The notes under the pieces were generated by a model. That model had not been told where the DNA came from, did not search any database, and saw nothing but the letters and a program-made list of their open reading frames with translations. From positions 1 through 5,604 of the forward strand of contig JANXOO010001528.1 in the NCBI GenBank assembly GCA_025353525.1: a stretch of 5,604 nt of DNA, in the 5' to 3' direction. A program made the translations under genes and the position numbers. Of the stretch, positions 1 to 5,524 are shown piece by piece; position 1 is the stretch's first letter, and each line of letters starts with the position of its first letter. The stretch comes from Schlesneria sp. (GTDB taxonomy: Bacteria; Planctomycetota; Planctomycetia; Planctomycetales; Planctomycetaceae).

Positions 1-168
1 TTCATTGCAGGACGAACGGCTTGCCCCGATCGTTTTTCGATAGCTGTCCAGATAGTTTCGGCAGTTTCGGCATAAACACAGATGAAACCTGAATGAAATG
101 CGTTGCCCGAACGGCAGTTTGCCGTCGATGTAGTCGTCCAGAAATTCGAGAGCGTCGCGGCAGGTCAT
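1..168 (-). CDS. zf-HC2 zinc-binding anti-sigma factor, partial (C-terminus beyond left edge)
   Basis: Reading the minus strand from an ATG at 168-166 gives 56 codons open to base 1. What is seen: Cys3, a DDYIDGKLP stretch at residues 11-19, then His29, Cys33 and Cys36 in the HxxxCxxC arrangement, followed by CRNYLDSYRKTI. This is the zinc-binding anti-sigma (ZAS/zf-HC2) signature, in which an upstream Cys or His plus the HxxxCxxC ligands hold zinc. An extra cysteine lies at residue 31 and another at 54. The start overlaps the sigma factor stop as ATGA, with a GGAG ribosome-binding sequence at 179-182, so the two genes are translationally coupled. By family knowledge such proteins hold the cognate ECF sigma factor inactive, and some release it on zinc loss or thiol oxidation. 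Whether this one has a membrane segment cannot be seen. The family call is confident; the redox role is inference. Confidence 0.85.
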   Translation of the reverse strand, partial: MTCRDALEFLDDYIDGKLPFGQRISFRFHLCLCRNCRNYLDSYRKTIGASRSSCNE

Positions 169-767
169 TTCGCGGATTCTCCAAAAACCGGTTCGAGCAA
201 CGTCCGTAGCGCCTGACGGGCGCGATGCAATCGGACTTTGACCGCACCAGGACTTAATTCGAGCATCACCGCGACGGTTTCTGTGTCGAGTTCTTCGATG
301 TCGCGCAGGATCAGAACGTTACGGTACGATTCGGGTAAACTTTCAATTTTTGATCGAATCAGTTCTTTCGTTTCATTTTGCCCGGTCGCCACGAGGCCCG
401 TTCGGGTCCAGCGACTGATCGCCGACGCATGGTGGCCATCAGCCTGAAATGCCGGAAGCAAGTCGTCGATCGATCGTTCCGGGTGCCGCCGCATGGACCT
501 CGCCTTCATCAACGCGGCGTTTACGACGATCCGGTGTAGCCATGTCGAAAGCTGTGATCGCCCGTCAAATTTATCGAGCGACCGAAAGGCCGAAAGAAAA
601 GCATCCTGCACGGCTTCTTGAGCATCGGCGTGATTGCACAACAGTCGCTCGGCAACGGCCTGCATCCGACCGCCGTACTCGCGAACCATCTGTTCGTACG
701 CAACGGCTTCGCCTGCCTTCAGAGCGGCGACGAGCTTTGATTCAGTCAGAGAATTGTCAGCCGTCAT
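165..767 (-). CDS. ECF-family RNA polymerase sigma factor (sigma-70 family)
   Basis: A 200-residue protein from the ATG at 767-765. Sigma region 2 covers about residues 22-92, with DAQEAVQDAF (region 2.2) and FDGRSQLSTWLHRIVVNAAL (regions 2.3-2.4, which melt and read the -10 element). Region 4 covers about 137-191, with SLPESYRNVLILRDIEEL and the helix-turn-helix ETVAVMLELSPGAVKVRLHR, which reads the -35 element. There is no sigma region 1 or 3, as expected for ECF sigmas. The frame is open to a TTG at 791, which would add MTASRIFL. I chose the ATG because the extra residues are not family-like, although neither start has a strong ribosome-binding site. The stop codon overlaps the anti-sigma start (ATGA). 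The target promoter and inducing signal are not visible. The family assignment is secure; the start is moderately sure. Confidence 0.93.
   Translation of the reverse strand: MTADNSLTESKLVAALKAGEAVAYEQMVREYGGRMQAVAERLLCNHADAQEAVQDAFLSAFRSLDKFDGRSQLSTWLHRIVVNAALMKARSMRRHPERSIDDLLPAFQADGHHASAISRWTRTGLVATGQNETKELIRSKIESLPESYRNVLILRDIEELDTETVAVMLELSPGAVKVRLHRARQALRTLLEPVFGESAK
179..182 (-). promoter_or_regulatory. Ribosome-binding site (GGAG) for the anti-sigma gene, inside the sigma coding region
   Basis: The minus strand reads GGAG, ten bases before the ATG at 168. It lies within the last codons of the sigma gene and supports initiation at the ATGA overlap rather than further in. Confidence 0.5.
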
Positions 768-808
768 GAGGAATATTCTGCTCGCAGTCAAGTATGACGC
801 TTCATTTG

Positions 809-845
809 TGAGTCCGTTTCCGCGTCAGGTGCGACGACGGACTCA
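809..845. repeat. 9-bp perfect inverted repeat between the PQQ-propeller and sigma genes
   Basis: TGAGTCCGT (809-817) is matched exactly by ACGGACTCA (837-845). Inside it, CGC (821-823) can pair with GCG (831-833) around a 7-base loop. It lies 54 bases past the PQQ-propeller stop and 41 bases before the sigma ATG. Neither side has a run of T's, so it is not a classical intrinsic terminator. It could be a factor-assisted terminator, an mRNA-stabilising 3' hairpin, a leader hairpin for the sigma gene, or a DNA operator. The sequence does not decide between these. Confidence 0.5.
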
Positions 846-899
846 GGGATGACAATTTTCAGGTGTCACCCGCCCCAATTCAGGCAGCGCACTTTATCG

Positions 900-2204
900 T
901 TACTTCGCAAGGTCGATGCAGACCAGCTCTTTGTCGTTTCGGACGTACATCCGCTTGTTGGCAAACGCCGGTGCGCACCAGACGACATCACGCCCAAACG
1001 CATTGTTCGAAGGATCGATGACATGAGTTCTTGACAATTCGGTAAATCCTTTCGGCGACAATTGTCCGATAATCAGATCTCCCGATTCCGCGAACATCCA
1101 GAATTTGTCGGTTTCGTTGGCTCTGACAAGGAAAACAGTACCGCTTCCCTGTTTTCGCTCACTCAGCGGTTTCGGAGTCGACCACTCGATCTTTCCGGAG
1201 GGGATTTGACAGCAGCGCAGTTCGCCACCCTGATCCATGCCGTAGACAAACTCGTTCATCAGGAACGGCTGAACATTGACCGGGGAGAATGCAAGTTTTT
1301 TGTCATCCCGCCAAAGTGTTTTGGCTCCCGGTTTGTCTGTTGCAAGTTCCAGCATCATGTTTCGCCCGTTAAATCCCGCGACGAACAGATAATTGCCCGA
1401 CTGGATCGGAGTCATGATGATCGAACCGTTGTCTCCCTTGTACTCTTGCGACCAGAGTTCCTTACCGGTTTCCGGGTCGACGGCGTATACGGCATCGGGG
1501 CTGCACAGGACGAGTTGGCGGATTCCGGCCTGCTTGATGATGAGTGGCGGGGAATAGCCCTGTTCGGTCGCCGTGCCGTTACGCCAGATTTCGGCTCCGG
1601 TTTCTTTATTCAGAGCGACGCAGTGTGAACCGTCACCGCCAGCGATCACGATCAGCTTGTTGCCATCGATCAGCGGCTGGCTGGCATAGCCCCACAACGC
1701 GGCTTTGGTGTTGTATTCGGTTTTGAGATTCTTCAGCCAGATCACGTCTCCCGAGTCCGCATGGAGGCAGGCGAGTTGCCCTTCCGCACCTTGCGCGTAG
1801 ACCTTTCCCTCGTGAACCAGAGGAGTGCTGCGGGGTCCGGCAGGGTACGAGATCGAATAGGTTTCCGGCTGCTGTTTCGACCACAGCGGCATGCCGTTCT
1901 TCTCGTCAAAGCACTGAATCCGCTCCATTCCGGTCGACTTGTTCCGGTCGAAGTTATCAATTTTGACGTTATCTGCAGTCACATAATCGGTGACGTAGAC
2001 CTTGCCTTTGGCGACGGCGGGTCCAGAATATCCACCCGCCACTGGAATGCGCCAAACGTATTTGGGCGAAGCAGGAAGGGTCTCGACCAGTCCCGTTTCG
2101 CGCCAGACGTTGTCGCGAACAGGTCCCATCCATTGCGGCCAGTCATCAGCTCGCACAACGGTCGTACAAACGAGAAGTGCCAAACACAGTCCATTGCGCA
2201 ACAT
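900..2204 (-). CDS. Secreted PQQ-like beta-propeller repeat protein (BamB-like fold)
   Basis: A 434-residue protein from the ATG at 2204-2202. An export signal is clear: MLRNG, hydrophobic LCLALLVCTTVV, then VRA with cleavage expected after Ala19, giving a mature start DDWPQW. The rest is repeated propeller blades of about 40-60 residues, each built as 'P-x-hydrophobic, G-K-V-Y, then alternation ending in D-x-(E/S)-(T/S)-G-x-x-W'. Examples are ACLHADSGDVIW near 145-156, CVALNKETGAEIW near 195-207, and VYAVDPETGKELW near 239-251. About eight blades can be drawn, ending with YVRNDKELVCIDLAK, which would close the ring. The frame continues to an ATG at 2252, but the 16 added residues precede a complete signal peptide and have no ribosome-binding site, so I prefer 2204. 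Proteins of this type are numerous in planctomycetes. No dehydrogenase active site or cytochrome c motif (CxxCH) is present, so enzymatic PQQ use is not supported. The function is unknown, probably a periplasmic scaffold or ligand binder. Confidence 0.88.
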   Translation of the reverse strand: MLRNGLCLALLVCTTVVRADDWPQWMGPVRDNVWRETGLVETLPASPKYVWRIPVAGGYSGPAVAKGKVYVTDYVTADNVKIDNFDRNKSTGMERIQCFDEKNGMPLWSKQQPETYSISYPAGPRSTPLVHEGKVYAQGAEGQLACLHADSGDVIWLKNLKTEYNTKAALWGYASQPLIDGNKLIVIAGGDGSHCVALNKETGAEIWRNGTATEQGYSPPLIIKQAGIRQLVLCSPDAVYAVDPETGKELWSQEYKGDNGSIIMTPIQSGNYLFVAGFNGRNMMLELATDKPGAKTLWRDDKKLAFSPVNVQPFLMNEFVYGMDQGGELRCCQIPSGKIEWSTPKPLSERKQGSGTVFLVRANETDKFWMFAESGDLIIGQLSPKGFTELSRTHVIDPSNNAFGRDVVWCAPAFANKRMYVRNDKELVCIDLAK

Positions 2205-2556
2205 AACCCGACCCCAAAAGTGTAACGAAACGTGAAGTCGGGATCGTAACATCGCGTCGTTCGTTCGTCATCCGTGTTGCAGCATTCCTATGCGTCCGGA
2301 GTGCGGAATGCGAAATTTCTATCGCAGGGCCAAGCCGGGCGGCAGCGGGCCCAATACGGATGACGAAGGCGAGCCGTGCGACTGAAGACTCTCACCCGTG
2401 TCGCCGCTCATTCTCCACGGAAGTTAAAACCTCTTGGGATCGGCGCATGAACAATTGTCGCAAGTTGCTGCCGTGCGCGTGGATTTCTCAACGTCGTATC
2501 GTTGAAACATGAAGCCAAGGATCGGCGAAAGTACAATTTTGGCAATTTGTTGCAGA
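2205..2556. other. 352-bp non-coding stretch between the zinc-ribbon gene and the PQQ-propeller gene
   Basis: No convincing gene on either strand; the short frames here have no recognisable protein character. It holds the inverted-repeat element at 2264-2367 and, adjoining it, a weak stem GAGC/GCTC (2371-2374 with 2406-2409). Nearer the zinc-ribbon gene there is a small hairpin, TCAACG/CGTTGA (2488-2493 with 2500-2505), without a T tract. The nonamer GGATCGGCG occurs twice in direct orientation (2437-2445 and 2519-2527). The PQQ-propeller promoter should lie here, but I cannot place -35 and -10 boxes with confidence. Confidence 0.6.
2264..2367. repeat. 104-bp inverted-repeat element with two internal hairpins (MITE/REP-like or structured leader RNA)
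   Basis: The ends are a 16-base inverted repeat matching at 15 positions: TTCGTCATCCGTGTTG at 2264-2279 and CAATACGGATGACGAA at 2352-2367. The outer 12 bases match perfectly. Between them are two further stems: GCATTCC/GGAATGC (2282-2288 with 2305-2311) and GGGCC/GGCCC (2327-2331 with 2348-2352 or a nearby register). The whole can therefore fold as a three-way junction in either DNA or RNA. I see no clear target-site duplication. It lies 59 bases before the PQQ-propeller ATG, so on the minus strand it would fall in that gene's leader, or in the 3' region of the zinc-ribbon transcript. The base pairing is seen directly; a mobile-element or RNA identity is inference. Confidence 0.55.
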
Positions 2557-2805
2557 TCAGCGTTTCGCACCGCATCCCGGGCAATGGTCCGATTTTGGTG
2601 GAATGGTGCCGTGGCAATAGGCACACTCGATTGACTCGTTCATTGCAGTCATTTGCTGTTGATGTTTCGCCTGATTCTCGATCTGCCTCACGAACAGCCC
2701 GAACACTTTACCGAACATGACCATATGCACGATCGCTCCAACCAGGATCATCACGAAGACGAACGCGAACACTCCGAAAAACAGAGTCATCAATCCGGTA
2801 ATCAT
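2557..2805 (-). CDS. Small membrane protein with C-terminal zinc ribbon
   Basis: An 82-residue protein from the ATG at 2805-2803. Residues about 3-31 are one long hydrophobic stretch (GLMTLFFGVFAFVFVMILVG and on), a single membrane helix. A charged, glutamine-rich linker follows (RQIENQAKHQQQ, possibly a short helix or coiled coil), then a C-terminal CAYCHGTIPPKSDHCPGCG, that is CxxC, 11 residues, CxxC, a classic zinc ribbon. The frame runs up to a TTG at 2856, but the ATG at 2805 has the best ribosome-binding sequence seen in the window (GAGAGAGGG at 2811-2819) and starts directly at the membrane helix. The likely role is a membrane-anchored adaptor with its ribbon in the cytoplasm. No specific function can be assigned. 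It stands alone between two gene-free gaps. Confidence 0.72.
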   Translation of the reverse strand: MITGLMTLFFGVFAFVFVMILVGAIVHMVMFGKVFGLFVRQIENQAKHQQQMTAMNESIECAYCHGTIPPKSDHCPGCGAKR

Positions 2806-3086
2806 GTCCACCCTCTCTCGGGAGCCGCTGAATGCACCATTACCTCGAAATGCCAACGCATTCGTTCGACCTTCGGATCACCCCACGGGAGAAGTTTTAT
2901 CGGCAGCAGTATTTTGCGACACGAAGAAAACGGGAAAACGCCTGATATTTCGTTCATTGTCAGGAAACCGGACATTCCATCAACAAGGACTTTTGATCCG
3001 GGGTGACTCATCGAACTGGTCGCTCTGCAAACGTATCGCTCGCCCGTCGGCTTGAGCCATAATGCGTGGGTTATAAGATGCCAAAC
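2806..3086. other. 281-bp gap between the VHEW/HEAT gene and the zinc-ribbon gene, no convincing gene
   Basis: A 69-codon minus-strand frame (3011-2802) crosses it, but has no ribosome-binding site and no recognisable protein character. A small hairpin lies about 30 bases past the upstream gene's stop: GCTC/GAGC plus GCC/GGC, spanning 3038-3057 with a two-base bulge and no T tract. It is a poor terminator candidate. The stretch from about 2880 to 3000 looks more AT-rich than its surroundings and probably carries the zinc-ribbon promoter, though no clear boxes can be named. Confidence 0.5.
2811..2819 (-). promoter_or_regulatory. Ribosome-binding site of the zinc-ribbon gene
   Basis: The minus strand reads GAGAGAGGG five bases before the ATG at 2805 (the AGAGG core lies a few bases further back). 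It is a good Shine-Dalgarno match and decides for this start over the upstream TTG at 2856. Confidence 0.6.
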
Positions 3087-4421
3087 TTATTCTGTGCCCA
3101 GTTGTTCTTTATGGCCCAGCAAAAGTCGTTCGGCTCGCATGACGACTTCGAGGTCCTTGTTCTTTAACGCTTCTTTGAGGTTCGGGATTGCCAGACGACC
3201 CAGATCCTTCAGACGTTTCTCGGCGTTTTCGCGTTGTGCGTAACTGGCATCGCCCAGGTTCGCGATCAGTTTTTGAACGTCTTCACGCAGTCGCGGATCG
3301 ACTTTTCGGCCTACCATCAGAGCGACCCGCTTCACTTTCGCTGTTTCCGGTTCCACTGCTAAGGGCGTGATTTCGTCCAGGGCTTCGCTGGACAACCTCA
3401 GTACCAGTTGAACCTCGTTCGAATCGAAAAAATGCTTTGCATACAGTGAATGCAGCAATTCAACCTCGCCTTCGGTCATGCCCGCTGCGGTCAGTCGCCG
3501 CTTTAACTCGCCGCTCGTCTTCTGCTGAAATTCTTCAGAATCGGGTTTCAATCGTTCCGAAAGAGTGATGTCCGTGACTGTCTCTTTCGGATCCGGCTGA
3601 CCTGTGGCATTTGGCTGAGCGGGTGGCGGATTGGGGCCAGCCACTGCGGGCGTCGGTGCATTGGCAACGTCGAGCCAGCCAACGCGGACACCCTGGTCGT
3701 CCGGGACAATCAGCAAAACGTCGTTCAATTTGTGCTTGCTGATGTTGGCAATCTTGTATTGATCGGGACCACCGTCAACACGCGCCGGAAGTGTTGCTTG
3801 CAATTCCAGATCATAAGTCAGAAATCGCTCGATCCGTCCCCCTTTTCGGAAATTCAAATAGAGTCCCCCCAGATCGCGCGCCTGGTGAAACCAGTGCGCT
3901 GCCGGGATGGCCGCAATCCCTTCGGGATTCAGAAGCTCTTTGGTGACCTTCAGATCGAGCCATCGCAACCGGTTCGATTTCCCTTCCGATTTCGGCCAAT
4001 GGGCGATCGGGCGTCCCGATGGAACTTTCAAATCGAGATCCACAAATTCAGGGGGTTGACCATAGAGCGTCATCACGCTGAGCGGTGTCATCGCGGATGG
4101 TGACGACTTGCCAGGCTCACGCCTCCGACTTCGCTCTGTTTCGACCAGTCCCGGCATCGCACTGAGGTAATCGATTTGCGAGTTCATTCCCTTCGCTTGC
4201 GGCTCGCCGACCCACACCGACCATTCGTGAACTTCAAACGCCGGCGCGTCGTCCGCGATCGCGGGGCAGCCGATCAGCGCCGCATACATCGCAGCAAAAC
4301 ATAACAGGGCAACCGGCAGTGGAAAACGGACCTGCTGAAAAACGGGGACCCCGGCGCGCCGGGGGTCTTCGTGGTGCCTTTCCTGCCGGTCACCTAAGCA
4401 AAGTTGTCGGCCTGGTTTCAC
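3087..4421 (-). CDS. Secreted planctomycete-type protein of unknown function: VHEW N-terminal domain plus C-terminal HEAT-like segment
   Basis: The stop at 3087 is firm; the start is not. I give the GTG at 4421 (444 residues, numbering below). The frame also runs to a TTG at 4505, and the first ATG is at 4289. An export signal is visible at residues 32-56 (hydrophobic VALLCFAAMYAALIGCPAIA, cleavage before DDAP), and the ATG at 4289 would fall inside it and leave too short a signal. The same stretch contains LIGC, which could serve as a lipobox. The mature part opens with FEVHEWSVWVGEP (62-74), followed by IAHWPKSE and NRLRWLDL, a domain I know only as recurring in planctomycete proteins. A proline-rich linker follows at about 255-278, then a charged helical part. 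The end (about 375-436, EKRLKDLGRLAIPNLKEAL) is HEAT-like, a protein-binding fold. No catalytic motif is seen. The existence of the gene is sure; its function is unknown. Confidence 0.75.
   Translation of the reverse strand: MKPGRQLCLGDRQERHHEDPRRAGVPVFQQVRFPLPVALLCFAAMYAALIGCPAIADDAPAFEVHEWSVWVGEPQAKGMNSQIDYLSAMPGLVETERSRRREPGKSSPSAMTPLSVMTLYGQPPEFVDLDLKVPSGRPIAHWPKSEGKSNRLRWLDLKVTKELLNPEGIAAIPAAHWFHQARDLGGLYLNFRKGGRIERFLTYDLELQATLPARVDGGPDQYKIANISKHKLNDVLLIVPDDQGVRVGWLDVANAPTPAVAGPNPPPAQPNATGQPDPKETVTDITLSERLKPDSEEFQQKTSGELKRRLTAAGMTEGEVELLHSLYAKHFFDSNEVQLVLRLSSEALDEITPLAVEPETAKVKRVALMVGRKVDPRLREDVQKLIANLGDASYAQRENAEKRLKDLGRLAIPNLKEALKNKDLEVVMRAERLLLGHKEQLGTE
4338..4367 (-). terminator. GC-rich palindrome followed by T5: candidate intrinsic terminator after the PD40 gene
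   Basis: CCCCGGCGCGCCGGGG at 4349-4364 is a perfect 16-base palindrome, extendable by GA/TC at 4347-4348 and 4366-4367 with one bulged G. On the minus strand it is followed, after five bases, by TTTTT (4342-4338). It lies about 135 bases past the stop of the PD40 gene, so it could end that transcript. The conflict is that the same bases are open reading frame in the likely N-terminal extension of the next gene. It could instead be a REP-type palindrome. Confidence 0.45.
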
Positions 4422-4501
4422 GATTCGATTCCCAACGAGAGTCAGTGCTTGTGGTGCGGAATGCTGATGTTTCAAAAGAATGATCAACCGGATACCTCGT
4501 C

Positions 4502-5476
4502 TCAATCAGGGCGGGCTGCTTCTGCGGGTGTTGCCGGAGTCAGAACCCGATCGCTGACAAACAGTAATCGCTGGCCGTCCGTCGACCACGCGGGATCAAA
4601 ATTAAGGGTTCCCGTGTCCTGTTGCGACAATATAACGGGTGAATCTTCCGTGTCCGGATCGAGCAGATGCAATCGCTGTGGTTCGGCCGGATCTTTCGAT
4701 TTCACCCACAATGCAATCTTGTGATACGGAGCCCATGCGATCGGCCCCCCGATCAATCCGCGAAACCGGATGACCGGCTTTTTATCGGCTGCAACGGCGT
4801 CGATCAGAATCAGTTCGAACTTGCCCGTTCGCTCGTCAACAAAGCCGACTCGCTTCCCGTCCTGAGACCATCGCGCACTTCCCGGCTGCTGTTGATACGG
4901 TTCCTGAAGAATCTTTTTCGACATCCCTTCGATCACGTCGTAAACGTAAATCGACTGGTTACCTTCGTGGCTGCTGACGAACAGAATTCGACTGCCATCG
5001 GGAGCGTACCTGGGCGATGTTCCTGCAAACAGCCACTGACGTCCTTTGCCGTCGGCGTTCATCACCCAGATTCCCGCCTGACCTTTGTCGGCGTGGCCAT
5101 CGGGGATATTGAACACGATCTGTTTATTGTCGGGTGACCACGATGCATTAGCCCCGGCACCGAGATCCTTCACATCCGTTCCGTCGTCGCGAACGACGAA
5201 AATATGACTGTCGACGGTTGCCACGTCTTTCGAATGGGCGTGAAACAAAACCAGCTTTCCGTCGTTTGACCATGACGGTGCTGCATGCCATCGCCTGTCT
5301 GGCGCCTGAGCCAGCTTCCGCAATTCGTTCCCGTCGACATTCATGACGTAGACCGCAAGTTGCGGCGGGTCGGCGGCAATCGCGGGACGAAAACTGCTGA
5401 AAAACAGACAGGCACTTACGACGAATGTCGTCCGCCAGTCTCTTTCACCAGTTAATTGTCGATCAGATTTTGGCAT
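4502..5476 (-). CDS. Secreted TolB-like WD40/PD40 beta-propeller protein
   Basis: A 324-residue protein from the ATG at 5476-5474. The signal peptide has a long charged start (MPKSDRQLTGERDWR), a hydrophobic core FVVSACLFF and a PAIA cleavage site after Ala34. The body is PD40-type blades, recognised by 'W-S-x-D-G-K-x-hydrophobic-x-F': PSWSNDGKLVLF (67-78), ASWSPDNKQIVF (111-122), PRYAPDGSRILFVS (155-168), ARWSQDGKRVGF (201-212), a degenerate IAWAPYHKIALW (about 246-257) and PAWSTDGQRLLFVSDR (295-310). These make about six blades. VYVMNVDGNELRKL and IWVMNADGKGRQWLF are typical of the TolB C-terminal propeller. The TolB N-terminal domain is absent and no tol/pal neighbours are present, so it is not TolB itself. 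It follows the NPCBM-like gene by 48 bp and may share its transcript. It probably binds partners or ligands in the periplasm; no enzyme motif is seen. Confidence 0.88.
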   Translation of the reverse strand: MPKSDRQLTGERDWRTTFVVSACLFFSSFRPAIAADPPQLAVYVMNVDGNELRKLAQAPDRRWHAAPSWSNDGKLVLFHAHSKDVATVDSHIFVVRDDGTDVKDLGAGANASWSPDNKQIVFNIPDGHADKGQAGIWVMNADGKGRQWLFAGTSPRYAPDGSRILFVSSHEGNQSIYVYDVIEGMSKKILQEPYQQQPGSARWSQDGKRVGFVDERTGKFELILIDAVAADKKPVIRFRGLIGGPIAWAPYHKIALWVKSKDPAEPQRLHLLDPDTEDSPVILSQQDTGTLNFDPAWSTDGQRLLFVSDRVLTPATPAEAARPD

Positions 5477-5524
5477 TGGACGCTGCTCGATTCAACATTC
5501 GGTATAAAGCGATTTTCAAAACTG

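Noticed and set aside
1062..1628. A 188-codon plus-strand open frame
   Set aside because: It lies wholly opposite the PQQ-propeller gene, whose minus-strand frame has a signal peptide and repeated blade motifs. The plus-strand product has no recognisable domain and is a shadow.
900..2204. PQQ-dependent alcohol or glucose dehydrogenase
   Set aside because: The propeller blades resemble those enzymes, but the protein is shorter, with no vicinal-cysteine active-site context or cytochrome domain that I can recognise. It fits the non-enzymatic BamB-like repeat group better.
1761..2225. A 154-codon plus-strand open frame covering the start of the PQQ-propeller gene
   Set aside because: It is antisense to the signal peptide and first blades, with low-complexity, arginine-rich composition and no family features.
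2488..2505. Hairpin TCAACG/CGTTGA as a terminator of the zinc-ribbon gene
   Set aside because: Only six base pairs, moderate GC and no T tract on either strand, so it is too weak to call.
2653..3055. Two overlapping plus-strand frames (2653-3006 and 2717-3055)
   Set aside because: Their first parts are antisense to the zinc-ribbon gene. The His/Glu-rich composition comes from reverse reading of the membrane helix and linker, and no ribosome-binding site is seen.
4667..5137. A 156-codon plus-strand open frame within the PD40 gene
   Set aside because: It is antisense to well-formed PD40 blades and shows no protein signature of its own.
4502..5476. True TolB of the Tol-Pal system
   Set aside because: The TolB N-terminal domain is missing and there are no tolA/tolQ/tolR/pal or ybgF-like neighbours in the window; only the propeller type is shared.
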